DNA from: Lophius americanus
Lineage: Eukaryota > Chordata > Actinopteri > Lophiiformes > Lophiidae
Assembly: GCA_037951165.1 (NCBI GenBank)
Contig: JBBDHG010000187.1
Location: 2,115,501-2,179,500 of the forward strand
Reading direction: 5' to 3'
Length of the DNA: 64,000 bases
Shown piece by piece: positions 1 to 10,773 of the stretch; the stretch's first letter is position 1; each line of letters opens with the position of its first letter. The notes beneath the pieces are model-generated. The model did no database searches. It saw only the letters and a list, made by a program, of their open reading frames with translations, and was not told where the DNA came from. Position numbers and translations under genes: made by a program.

Positions 1-232
1 GTTGCTCCCAGTCTGCAGTGAGTAATGCCTATCAAATTGGTCACAGGAAGGACAACTGATGTAACCTTGACTGAGTCATGAGTGTCAATGGATCGCCAGT
101 GTTGTCCGATCACAGTGAAGAGCTACTCTAGCACAAATTACAGAAAACGTTCATGCTTGGTCTGATAGAGTTGTTGTAACAGAGAAAAAAGACAATATTA
201 GGTAGTTGTTGTTAATGTTATGCTTGATGTGC
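1..232 (+). mobile_element. Tc1-like transposon, internally deleted copy 1 (5' end outside window)
   Basis: The text follows the familiar fish Tc1-like sequence: a block around GAAGAGCTACTCTAGCACAAAT, then GTTCATGCTTGGTCTGATAG, then directly the element's 3' end (CAATATTAGG and AATGTTATGCTTGATGTG). The middle of the transposase, including the catalytic part, is missing. Three more copies (12815-13135, 24090-24400, 57292-57545) have lost about the same middle part and lie in the same orientation. No reading frame survives. The family match is from memory of the consensus. Confidence 0.6.
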
Positions 233-1065
233 AAACCGTTTGCAGCCAACACGTACTGGCCCCTAACGCATCCCCCCACTTTCAGTCTGATACATATTTT
301 ACGTTACGCTGCAACAGCGCAAGCACTGACAACGCAGCTCCAGACTTCTGAAGTCCAAGAGGAAACTTGACCTCTGAATTATTTATTCCTAACTCACGGG
401 GCCTGATGAGAGACATTTGATGTCATTTTTCATTGTAATGACTTTGCAGCAGACGGAGGTCCATAGAGGCCTGACATCATACCAGTTAGCACGACCTGTG
501 TTTACGAGCTGTTTTACTGCCCGTATTTCATTAAACCTACTTGCAGTCGCTCAACTATAAATAAGAGATCAAGATTGGGGGCCATGGTAAAGATCTCCTC
601 GAGCACCATGTTGATGAATTCATTTGGAATCTTTCTACTTGTTAACTGGATTTCAACAGCTTATACTGGGTTTGTTGGGTTATTTCTTCTTGTTTTGGCT
701 ATGATTGTGGTTCCCACAGTTGAAACTCAAGATGGACACCCCGACTTTATACAATCATCACTGCTGGTGGTTGTTTCTCTGCGGCGGCCTGACGAAATGC
801 CCCGTACACCTCCAGCAGATGGCAGTAGTGGGTAACTAAATGATCTCTTAGCGCTGCTTTTTTTTTATCCATTAAGAAAAGTAACATGTGAATCAAATAA
901 TCTGTTTTACAGGCCCTCTGACTACATTAATAACAACATTTAGAGACAAAAAAAACATCTCCAGTATTTAAGGCACAAGGCGTAAAACAACCAACCAAAC
1001 CAGACCAAACTTTCTTTCTGTTATTTCTTACAGAACACTGATACTTTGCAGAGATGACTGAGTGA
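233..1065. other. Unique non-coding stretch, no gene seen
   Basis: Non-repetitive sequence. A short open frame at 575-835 encodes hydrophobic stretches but has no family resemblance, splice context or start that supports it. About 370-480 (GAATTATTTATTCC, then ATTTGATGTCATTTTTC) has the look of conserved non-coding DNA, but this cannot be shown here. Confidence 0.4.
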
Positions 1066-1130
1066 GAATAATAATAATACATTTAACTTATAACGCACTT
1101 TACATTTGGATCAAATCTCGATAGTGACTG
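1066..1130 (-). mobile_element. L2-type LINE 3' tail, severely 5'-truncated
   Basis: An (ATA)n tract is followed by a block containing GCACTTTACATTTGGATCAA. Read on the minus strand this is a LINE 3' end followed by its simple-repeat tail. The same block occurs at 3243, 15956 and 24440. The 24440 copy continues into a LINE reading frame, which identifies this scrap. Confidence 0.7.
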
Positions 1131-1819
1131 CACTGCTGGTGGGAGACTTAATATCTCTTGACATAATATTGAAATTAGGAAGACAGTGAACCACCATTCT
1201 GTCCTTATTGTTAATAGAGAGAAGACGTTTGAAAAAAATAATTTTGGCATTATACCGTGACTCACTCATATTTATTGGTCTAAAAGAAATAGTTTCAACT
1301 CAAGAATATCAGAGCTTGTCATAAATCTTTAGGAATGTAAGAAAGACTACACAGCCAGTAATCATGGCTGACACCTTATAGAGACTGTTCTGCATGCTGT
1401 CCGATTCTTCTAAAGCACAGCTGCAGCCATCAAGTTGTAGTGTTTCTCAGTTTCCCTTTTTAATATATTCTCATAAGAAATGAGATTTGCTATTCACTTA
1501 ACAGTTTGAGACTAAATTAAATGACACTTTACTAATTCAATGACAAATTAGATTGTTCAACTCTCTATCTGTATCGTTAATAGTCATAATATACAGTATG
1601 TAACTCTGCAATTATTACTTCCCTGGTTGTATTTTCAGAAATAGAGAGAGACCTCGCCTCTCTTTTAAAAGAGGTCTTAAGTAAGAGCAGTTGACAATAA
1701 AATATACACGTATCTCAGCTGCAAACATCATTGAAGACTTACTGCTTTAAAGTGTCTAACAAAGGTGTCCCATTTTCAGGCCTGCTTCAAATGTGGCGGA
1801 AAAATACAACCCTTTTTTC
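1131..1819. other. Non-coding stretch, nothing recognised
   Basis: AT-rich sequence without a credible reading frame. A small self-complementary patch (AGACCTC ... AAGAGGTCT) lies near 1650-1680. Confidence 0.4.
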
Positions 1820-2290
1820 TGTCTATTTATTTGGATCCCAATTAGCTGCCACTAAGGTAACAGCTACTCATCCCGGGCACCACACACAAAACATAAAACA
1901 ACTGATAACAGATGCAAGGAGTCTCAACATAAACATTTTCTTAAAAAAGAAAATTACATAACAATCTCACAACAATCAGAATTTTACATTACACTCTGTC
2001 ATTATTTCTCACTCATTAATTGACATTAAGGTTATTGTTGAAATGTTTTCAAGCAGTCCTTTGAAACTGTATTGATGTTTGGATTTTGCATCTGAGTTGG
2101 ATTGGTAATAATTGGAAAAACTTCTTGCTCCATTTCTGCTATTATAACTTCTTGATGTACAACGCATTTTATAACCACATCGAATCAGTTCATCAACTCT
2201 AGCAGAATATGTTGATAATCGTTACAGAAATTCTGGATGTCAGTGAATGGATAGGAGGCGCTCAAGACAAAAAGAATTCCAGTAGACCAG
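1820..2290. repeat. Probable dispersed repeat fragment (LINE-3'-like)
   Basis: The block at about 1830-1890 (TTTGGATCCCAATTAGCTGC, then GGTAACAGCTACTC) resembles a common fish repeat that reads GGATCCCCATTAGCTG in other genomes. The following AT-rich part may belong to it, but its right limit is uncertain. The link to a named LINE is not certain. Confidence 0.35.
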
Positions 2291-3242
2291 AGTTTCTCAT
2301 TTAACCACACTAAAAAAGCATAACTGTGACAGACTACATCTCAAGTTATCCCTCAGATATCTGCATGTGAGCAACGGACAAGATTTTGGTCAAAGGAAGT
2401 TAAGTTAGGTCAGGTTCCATGCATATAAACAGGGGAGAAAATAGGAGTGAAAAAAAGATGGAACAATTGGCCAAAATGCATTTTCATTGTCTATTGTCTG
2501 ATGTCAGTACAGCTTCTTTTTTTTATTAGATCTGTCTTAATCTATCTGCCTTCATATGCATCTATTGGTCATAGAGATTACTTCAGTGCAGATTTACCAT
2601 CAGCCTTAACTGCACTGTCTCAAGGTGAAAACTGTATTGCGAACAATGACTGGCATAAGGAAGAGGAAGTCGTCTGTGAACCAAATATCTGCTGGCTATA
2701 CCAGGCGCCTCGTAACTAAAGCCCCCACAGGCTAAATCATTGTCAGATGATGGCTCCTAAGACTACTTGTATCAAGAGAATCAAACACATGAATAAAGAC
2801 TATTTTCTTCTGAGTTGTGGAAGCAGAAACTGCTGTATAGTTGGAATTGGACTGACTCTTGGACTAATTCAGGGCATTTACCATGTCATAGAAAACCATG
2901 CCAAGCTACTCCATGCTTAGCAGGGAAATTATTAGCTAACTTTAAATTCATTAATTTCTGTAAATGACTGTGTTTCTGAGTCTTTCTAATTCCTAATAGA
3001 GAAAATCATCTTTAAGCGGCACTAAATTATATCTCTTATTCAAACAATGTTTTACTGACATTTATTTTTCTATTGGAAAGCATTCCATCTAATTGAGAAA
3101 AAAATATTTTTCTGAATAACCAGGATAGTTATGTTGTCAGTTTGGACAAAAACAGCGCATAGTGTTGTTTTCTTGATTTTTTTTTAGCAAATACCTGACT
3201 GTCCTTTAGTCACCATGTGGAATCAGACCACCATCAAAATTT
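2291..3242. other. Non-coding stretch, nothing recognised
   Basis: A 90-codon open frame at 2447-2719 has no recognisable domain and no supporting splice or start context. The remainder is AT-rich unique sequence. Confidence 0.4.
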
Positions 3243-3304
3243 TATAATAATAATAATAATAAAACATCTAATTTATAACGCACTTTACATTTGGATCAAA
3301 TCTA
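3243..3304 (-). mobile_element. L2-type LINE 3' tail, severely 5'-truncated
   Basis: An (ATA)n tract followed by AACGCACTTTACATTTGGATC, the same LINE 3' terminus as at 1066, 15956 and 24440 and in the same orientation. Confidence 0.7.
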
Positions 3305-3639
3305 TAAATGCTTAATCCTTTTAAATATTCAATTCATTTGAAAAACGTTTAAATAAGAATACAGAATCTCAAATAGTTAACATATTTGCATCGAAAGACA
3401 AGAAAAGATGTGGCAAAATAACATCTGATTGGTTCGTACCACAGCTAAGATGATTGCATCATCACTGTGAATATACGGTGGCTTCAGAGTAAAAGATGCT
3501 AGTATAAGGACCAGCATTATGAAGTACAATACATTAACAGAAACCTCAAACTGTTCAGGTTAGTTTTCTCTCTTCCCCAAACGTAAACAAGTGTTGTTAT
3601 AATTAAAAAAAACAGAAACAAAAAAAACAACCTTGGCCT

Positions 3640-4200
3640 ACGCTTTCACCCCCAACAGCAAGGGTTTAACCACGAAACCCTATGTTGTACAAGCAATTCC
3701 CCTGATTGAACTAGAATAAAATTTGAACTTAAGTTTGAATAGCATTGCTTTTTGTGAAAAGCTCCATGTGGCAATCAAAATATGAGCTATTCCAGTAAAA
3801 TAGGATATATGCAAAAAGATCTTCTTAAGTCTATTCATATTCACAAAATGTCGACTCTATTTGTCCAAGGGTTAGGAATGTTATACCAAAAAAAATTCTT
3901 TAAAGAAAAAAAAAGTTCCCCCTTATCACTAAAATTTGAACTATTAGAGTTAAATATGATATATACAAAATAGGTCTCATAGGGTTGATTCATACGCACA
4001 AAATGTGGACTAGATCGGATAAACAGTTGAGAACTGTTTTCCTGAAAACTTAAGGGGATTAAAACCTACCTAGTATCGGAAATATATGACCGATTTCCGC
4101 CAAAATCAATCCAGTTCTTCCTCGCCATAAGGTCTTTGTAGCAACAATATTTGAAAATGATCAAGGTAATTTGTTTTTCACGGAAGCTTATTGTATTCAC
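3640..4200 (+). repeat. CTCCCCCTAGTG repeat family, copy A
   Basis: Shares in order the landmarks of the ten-copy family: ACAGCAAGG, TTGTACAAGCAAT, a degraded CTCCCCCTAGTG-type block, TTGATTCATACGCAC, GTGGACTAGATCGGAT, AAAATCAATCCAGTTCTTCC, then CATAAGGTCTTTG. It has no open reading frame. It is clearly dispersed, but I cannot assign it to a named superfamily. Confidence 0.65.
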
Positions 4201-5823
4201 CTTGTAAAAAAATTGCCCTGTTTTTCTGAATTAACAACTTATTTATCTCATTATTTAGGAAAAAGAGCCCGTTTTTTCTGAATAAAGGAGTGAGCTCTCA
4301 CTCACGTGAGAGTTTGATTGCACGGAAGCAATGATATCGCTTGTTTTCTTTAATCTAGATGTGTTTTGGTCTTGGCTTAAGACATTGGGAGATAAGCACC
4401 TGTTTGAGTAATATAGATTGGCACCTAAGGACTTTGCTGTTCAGACAAAAAGCCCAGTACTCTGGTTTTCTGAGTTAATTAGATAAAAAATGTTAATACA
4501 GAAAAACAGGCCTCTGTACCTGGAAGTAATCCTGTGCTTTTGAGTTATCGTACTAATATGAAGGATCTGCGGCAGCCATTATTATTGCTTAATATCCCAG
4601 GCTTTTCCAGGATATGAATATTGAGAATAAGGTTATGTAGACGACAGTGAAGTTTATATGTTTGAACATTAAATGTTTATGCTGCATATTTAATTAAGTT
4701 TGTGTTGGAAATGATTTGCAAATCATTCAATGCTGTTTTTATTGACATTTTACCTAATATCCAACCTTTGGTTGGGACTGAAGTTATAACTACCATCCAG
4801 TAACTATTTGTGTGAAAACTTTGGCAGACATGCTAAGAACATATAGAAATCTTTGCTTAACAAAGTAAAACGCCTCTGTTGTTGATGTCTGACTTTCGGA
4901 CTGTTCAGATAAACTTAATGAGTTCCTTTGTGAACAAAAACGGTCACACAAGAAATCTGGATCCTTTATACCTGTTACTGTCCAGATACATATTCTTCCA
5001 GTTTCCTCTTAAATTGAGGAATTGTTACTGTTCCTGAGATAAAAGAGTCTGTTGTTTAGGTCAGATGTCATCACTAACAGTAATTCGATGCCTCAGTGGG
5101 GGATCTGGTAAAAATAATTATAATTTCTGACAGTATAGGATAAAAAGATGTTATTTTAAAAAAAAATGTATTGAACTGAAAAAAAATAGGCAGGTTATAA
5201 ACATATTCCTACCAGATGATAATTTCTACTGTCTTTGATGGAGTTTTCTAAACTCCAACCAAAGGATAAAAAAAGCATGTGAAAATTGTATTATAATATA
5301 ATTGTGTTGCCCCTCATAGACATTTAAATGCTCTTTCCACTGTGTGTGTGTGTGCCAGCGCTGGTGTGTGTGCGTTTGTCTGTGGGTGCAAGGCCCGTGT
5401 CGAAATTGTTGACAGGATTGTTTCCAGGAGGTCGTAATAGAACACAGATCATTTCATCACAGGGTAAACTAATAAAGGAGGACAAACAACAGCTCACCAG
5501 CGTAATCAAACCTGACGACAAGTGACAGCGAAGCATTAGCTGCATTTCACAAAATTAACATTTTACTCTCCAGCAGGGCTAAAAGTCACATTTGAAAGGG
5601 CTATGAGTAGTTCATGGAAGTGATTATGAGGCTGGCCTGTGGCCCCTGTGAAGACCCTGACAGAGACATGAGATCAGAGGTCATGTAGACCATTAGCAGC
5701 GTCATTATGGGGTTTCGCCTCACATTTACATGCTGCAGACACAGCCAGAGCTCCAAATGAAATAAAGACAAGATTAGGGTCCTCAAAGCTGTCGGGAACA
5801 CTCAGAAGTAACACACAAGTTCT

Positions 5824-5827
<4 letters not shown>
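4201..5827. other. Non-coding stretch, nothing firmly recognised
   Basis: AT-rich sequence. About 4220-4500 contains repeated phrases such as TTTTTCTGAATTAACAA and TTTTTTCTGAATAAAGG that may come from an old repeat. A short inverted repeat CTCTCAC-TCAC-GTGAGAG lies at about 4295. A (TG)6 tract is at about 5341. Confidence 0.4.

Positions 5828-5894
<67 letters not shown>
5828..5894. repeat. (TG)n microsatellite, 67 bp, uninterrupted
   Basis: About 33 perfect TG units. It is the longest pure simple repeat in the window. It creates an artificial His-Thr repeat frame on the minus strand that is not a gene. Confidence 0.98.
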
Positions 5895-5896
<2 letters not shown>

Positions 5897-6519
5897 AGAG
5901 CATTAGCCACTTGCCACCAATTTCCCCCACTTCATTAGAGATATATCTCTGCAGAAAGCCAGTTTAATGCACACAATTTATTATAATCTCTGAGATGTTT
6001 GCTCGAGCTTTAGCAATCTTGATTTCTCAGATAGCCCAGTTTGCGAAGGCTTAGATGTGCAACATGATGTGTTGCAAAGTAATCCTGGAAAAAGAACACT
6101 ATAAAGTGGTTGATTTAAAGAGTTGAGGATAGAGTTTCAGCCAACAATAGCACCATGTGATGATACCATCATCTTGATGTCTCCTGATATTTTAACCATA
6201 ATGAGCAAAGCGTCTGTGGTCTCTGGTGGTGTTGGTTTGGATCAGGAAGAACTTTCATCTTCACGGGACGATGGGGGATGGTAGCCTCACCCGCCTCACT
6301 TGTTCACTGCTTCTTGTGTATTGTCAAATTTGGAAACACGCATAAAGCCGTGCACACACTGACTCACACACACAAAACTGGCAAGATTTTTTGTGACTCT
6401 AATGGCTCTTCCTTTGGGGGTACTTTTAATTGTTTGGTCATCGTCTCCATGCTCAGTGTGTCACACTCAATAAAGCCACATTAGAGGAGACAAGAGGTGA
6501 GGGGTGAGGGGGCCAACAC
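5895..6519. other. Non-coding stretch, nothing recognised
   Basis: Unique sequence with short overlapping open frames on both strands, none with coding character. Confidence 0.4.
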
Positions 6520-6750
6520 AGGGGGTTAAGACCTTGGCGTGGAGAGAATATAAAGCGTCTAAACCCTCCCAGAATGACAATATTCCTGCTATCAGAGCTC
6601 CTCGGCGGACGGGCTGTCACTGTGGCCCATTGTGAGACCAATGACTCATTCTTACCAAGGGAACAACTTTCAAAAGTCCCAGGGATTTCAAAACGTGGGG
6701 ACAAACCCCTCGGATTTGCCTCAGCTGGTGTGTGTGTGTGTGCACCTTTG
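6520..6750. promoter_or_regulatory. Candidate conserved non-coding element
   Basis: Balanced-composition, non-repetitive block with retained CpGs (CTCCTCGGCGGACGGGCTG), AGAATGACAATATTCCTGC, and CCATTGTGAGACCAATGAC with an AP-1/CRE-like half-site nearby. It stands out from the AT-rich surroundings. Regulatory role is inferred only; no alignment was possible. Confidence 0.25.
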
Positions 6751-7197
6751 CATGTGTGTAATGACTTTTGAATAAGAATACACCAGCCAGAAACCATTTA
6801 ACCAATCAACTCCGTCATCTAATTTCTGATCAGATACCATTTAACTCTTGCGGACCATAAAATTTTTAGGTACCTTTGCTAATGCATAGAAAAATAACAG
6901 ACCCACTCAGGCAGAAAATAAACCAAGCAGAGATTTAATTTGCCTCATATGTTGCAGCAAAGGGCTTTTACATGCATGGCTGCAGCTCTTTATTTGATGT
7001 AACTTGCTCTAAAGCCGCTGTCAGTGATAGCCATAACATGTCACCAGAACCTGGGAAGTGTGTGATGGGGATGGCGATAACCTCTGCCTCAGAGATCCCC
7101 GCTCTTAACTGTCACTCTCAGCATCTGCAGACCACCAAGCTAGTTGCACTGACCTCCCGCTGACCTGCTCCACCTCACTGTCATGAACTTTACTCAC

Positions 7198-7228
<31 letters not shown>

Positions 7229-7494
7229 CTTTCTGTGAATGCTGGCCTGTATGTCATTCTACTACATAGATCACACCACTCCCATCGGTTACTGCTGGTT
7301 TTTAAAATTAATTTGGTGCATCAAATATGAGCTTTAACGATACTGGAAGGACTTTATCATCCTGCTTTATGTCATTAAACTGTGACATAATATTTGAATC
7401 TAAAAAGTTATCTTTAAATGCACATTTCCTAATGTTTTTGACAAACATGCACTTTCTAACTATTTGACATATGCAGAAAATCTCAATTGCAGGG
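6751..7494. other. Non-coding stretch with a (CA)n tract
   Basis: Unique sequence. A (CA)11-12 microsatellite occupies 7198-7220. Nothing else recognised. Confidence 0.45.
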
Positions 7495-7680
7495 ATAATT
7501 TAAAATCTTATTTTCTCGTGGGGTCACGATTACTGATAGAGAGGCCCCCGGGCAGCGGCCACATTATCAAATGGGTTTCTGACGTATCATAAATTTAGTT
7601 GGGTCTGGACTCGATCCGCTGACGTCAGTGACTTCTTTTCTCACTGCGCCTGTGAGACGTGGTGGAGCGTCTGACTTTCC
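7495..7680. promoter_or_regulatory. Candidate regulatory element with a consensus CRE
   Basis: GC- and CpG-richer than its surroundings. Contains a GATA-type ACTGATAGAG, the dense block GGCCCCCGGGCAGCGGCC, CATTATCAAATGG, and a perfect palindromic CRE (TGACGTCA) at 7620-7627. Its right edge nearly abuts the SINE insertion. CREB/ATF is the known binder of this octamer; the enhancer role is inferred. Confidence 0.35.
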
Positions 7681-7733
7681 ATGGTGACATAAAAAGTTGT
7701 AATATAAAAATGATTAGTAATATTTGTCATAAA

Positions 7734-8091
7734 GTAAGGTGGCGCAGTGGTTAGCGCTTTTGCCTCACAGCAAGAAGGTACCGGGTTCGAATCCACGTCT
7801 GCCGGCCGTCCTGTGCGGAGTTTGCATGTTCTCCCTGTGTCTGCGTGGGTTCTCTCTGGGAACTCCAGCTTTCTCCCACAGTCCAAAAACATGTGACGTA
7901 GGTAAATTGGTGACACTAAAACTGCCCGTAGGAGTGGGTGTGAGCATGTGTTGTTGTAGGCCTCTATGTGTCGGACCTGAGATGAACTGGCTACTTGACC
8001 AGCGTGTACACCGCCTCTCACCCGATGTTAGCTGGGATAGGCTCAAGCCCCCCGTGACCCTGAACAGGATAAGCGGTATATAATGAATGAA
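7734..8091 (+). mobile_element. Full-length tRNA-derived SINE with 9-bp target-site duplication
   Basis: The head carries a pol III A box (TGGCGCAGTGG, 7740-7750) and a perfect B box (GGTTCGAATCC, 7784-7794). The body includes GTTTGCATGTTCTCCCTGTG and GCTGGGATAGGCTCAAGCC, and the tail is TGAATGAATG. The direct repeat TGTCATAAA flanks it at 7725-7733 and 8092-8100, showing insertion by target-primed reverse transcription. This is a very common percomorph repeat. Its GGATAGGCTC...GACCCTGAACAGGATAAGCGG 3' end resembles Rex3/RTE LINE tails, so RTE machinery may have moved it (inference). A 5'-truncated relative lies at 58715-58780. Open frames across it are not genes. Confidence 0.85.
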
Positions 8092-8100
8092 TGTCATAAA

Positions 8101-8589
8101 TTAGAGAGTGCAGTTTGTGGCTTATAAGAATAGACCAGCAGTACTGACTACGGCGTTCTAGACACCTACCAGACCTGATACACCGGCAACTTTAAAAAAA
8201 AGTTTCAGCACACTGGATGCCAAAAAAGAATCATGCAAGCTCGTTTTTGTCTTTTTAGCATGTTTGTTCGTTAGCAAAAAAATATGTCTTGGAACTTGAA
8301 CTCTGCCACAGAACTTTCAAAGAAACTTTGACAGTTGTAAACAGGTCGTGTTCTCACAGTCTGAGTACTCATGTCGTGTGGGAGGATCCGATCTTGCAGT
8401 GTCAGCACACCAATCGTGAGCTTCCACAAACGTTTAATTTGTATAGTGTGAGTAAAAAAATTTAACGGCCAAGACTCTTAAGTTGAACAGTGTAAGCCCA
8501 GCTTTAAATATCCTTAGTGGTGAATCTGAAAGCTCAAGCCTTAAGTTATGCACGCATATCCATATATTATAATGCACCCCCGTTGATCA
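8101..8589. other. Non-coding stretch, nothing recognised
   Basis: AT-rich unique sequence with no credible frame. Confidence 0.4.
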
Positions 8590-8810
8590 TCTATGTAGCC
8601 CCTCGTTTCTGGAACTCTCTCCCACAAACCATACGGGGAATTGGCTCTCACTTTTAATTGTTTTTTTTTCTTTGATTGCATATACTTTCACTTATACCCA
8701 TATATATGTGGTTTTTATTGTTGTATTTGTAAGGGGACCTTGAGCGTTCTGAAAGGTGCTCCATGAATCAATTATTACTATTATTATTATTATTATTATT
8801 TTCATCATCA
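8590..8810 (+). mobile_element. L2/Rex-type LINE 3' end fragment
   Basis: The plus strand encodes a degenerate FWNSLPQTIRG, matching the conserved P-x-(L/F)-WN-x-(L/I)-P motif near the C-terminus of these LINE proteins. A 3' UTR follows with GGGGACCTTGAGCGTTCTG and GGTGCTCCATGAATC, ending in an (ATT)n tail. The tail differs from that at 1066/24440, so this is a different subfamily. Confidence 0.65.
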
Positions 8811-10096
8811 TTATCAAGATCCAACAGCTACCACCTAGCGTGACTGAATACTGTGGTGATTTGTAACATAAAGAGGCGGCGTACTGCAGCAGGTGATTAG
8901 ACGGTGAGGGTCAGAGGTCAGCAGGGGCACACCAGTAGCCGGCCTACGAGATTCACCTCTGCACCAACACATGTAGAGAAACAGGAGGAGGGAGAGAGAC
9001 AGTGGCACATGGAAGAAAAACACTAAAATATGGCGGATCATGGATTGGCTGTAACAGAAACATTCTTTTTTGTAAAGACACCAGCATTGCCAGATGGGAA
9101 ATCTCTCTTATACTAGGTCCTTAAATTCATGGTATTTTGAGTAAAACTATCATACATATCCAATATACATCCTGATTCCTGCACGTGATCAGCACCCTCT
9201 CCTTTTGTGATCAGAGAAAAGCAATGATGACTAAGAGTGCCTCGGTCTGCGAGGACACCAGCTCTATGGCTGTTGTCACATGATCACAGCAGACTTTACA
9301 GGCTGGAAAGACGCCATGTGAGAAGATAAGTAACACAGACTTAATATATACACATCCCTTTATCTAGCAAGTTTCATAAATTGTGAAATTTACATTCTTA
9401 GTGAGATTTTTGGCATTATCGATCACACGTCTGTCAGAGGCTAACATTATTGTACCAAAGACGACACAACAGCAGTCATGCGGTCTCATGCCTCCCGTTT
9501 TCAGTCGAAGAGCAAGATAGAATTTAACTCTTTGAATATCATGTAGCTGAATTATTCATTTACAATTATGAACATGATTATTTTACTCTCAATTAAAATA
9601 TTTCACCAAATATTAGTTAAAATACAATTTAAATTTGTTATTGAGACTGAATTTGTTAATTCAAATGACGGCATGGATTTAAAGAGATTAGGTAAAGGTC
9701 AAATGTCACTCAGTGAGACTATTGCTAATCAAAAAATACTACTTTGTTACAAACAATGTGTGTCTTTTCTCCATTTATTCTTGTATTGGATGGAAAATGC
9801 TTGTTTTTTAAAAAACCTTTATCGGAAAACAAATGAGTTAAAGAGTTTTGTGAATGATGCAGACTGTCACTTGGGGGCCGTTACCGGAAACTGAATAACC
9901 CAAACACAGAGGAGATTATTGGGTTTCACTGGTGCCCCTCCCTGCTCTGTGTCTGAGGACAAGTCTTGGTCGGACACATAACTCAGAAGTGGTCTTTGAC
10001 ATACTGTTAACTCCATATAAATCCCGGTGGTTTTATGAGCCCCTGGTTTACCAAAGCTGTCCCCTGCCCTCTCTCTTCACGCACACGCACAGAAAG
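8811..10096. other. Non-coding stretch, nothing recognised
   Basis: Unique sequence with a 108-codon AT-rich open frame at 9568-9894 whose composition matches the background. No domain, splice or promoter evidence. Confidence 0.4.
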
Positions 10097-10185
10097 TCAA
10101 GATGGGGATCTACTGGGAAGGTCGCACACACACACAGTCAAATCAGGTCTCTACTGGGAGGGTCAAACACACACACACCTCGCCC
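10097..10185. repeat. Two-unit tandem duplication (period about 49 bp) with (CA)n
   Basis: The unit CTACTGGGAAGGTC followed by a CA run is repeated as CTACTGGGAGGGTC followed by another CA run. Both copies are preceded by AGTCAA. This looks like a local duplication event. Confidence 0.7.
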
Positions 10186-10736
10186 TTTTGTTCAGATGTG
10201 TGTGTAAAAAACTGAAGACTGAACTCAGTGCACAGACATGAGGTCAACCAATCTCACGTCTCACCGCCTGACCCTCAACGTGAACCAGAAGACTTCAGTG
10301 CCAAAATTCTAAATTCAAGCTGCACCAGGGTTGATGCTGAGTAGATAAGTTAAGGAAGAACATTTTCACTTTAGGTCATTGTTTTGTGTGGCCCAGAGTT
10401 TAGAACCCACCTGCCAAACTAATTTATGATCCTGTTAAGAGAAACACTGCCCAGGATCTTGAAGGCTGAATTTCTGGTCCCAGCGCTGCTCCAGTATTTA
10501 ACGATTATCAGGCTATCCCTGGCGGCATCATAAAACACCTCATATTACCACACTTCCTTGTCTGTCTCTGCTGCAGCATATTTTACACCCTCTCTGGCCG
10601 GTCGAACTTTATAAGATATTTTGAGGCGGCAGTATTTCTTCTAAAACCAGAAACTGACACGTGACACGAGGTTGTCAGATGTATTTGTCATTAAAAAAGG
10701 GAGTTGGCTGATCTCTCTGTCCAGTCATTATCTGTG
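10186..10736. other. Non-coding stretch, nothing recognised
   Basis: Unique sequence. No gene or repeat identified. Confidence 0.4.
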
Positions 10737-10773
10737 CACATTCTCAGCACAACGAGAATGTGCTGAGAATGTG
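10737..10773. repeat. Perfect 15-bp inverted repeat (hairpin, 7-nt loop)
   Basis: Left arm CACATTCTCAGCACA at 10737-10751 and its exact reverse complement TGTGCTGAGAATGTG at 10759-10773, with loop ACGAGAA. Function unknown. Confidence 0.9.

Noticed and set aside
575..835. Small membrane protein (+)
   Set aside because: Hydrophobic but without family resemblance or transcription signals.
5674..5910. Protein with a His-Thr repeat (-)
   Set aside because: Produced entirely by the (TG)n microsatellite.
7740..7800. A functional tRNA gene
   Set aside because: A and B boxes are present, but the acceptor and anticodon stems do not close and the sequence continues into a SINE body and tail.
7641..8097. 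Overlapping frames of 110-126 codons on both strands
   Set aside because: They lie across a SINE and reflect its GC content, not a gene.
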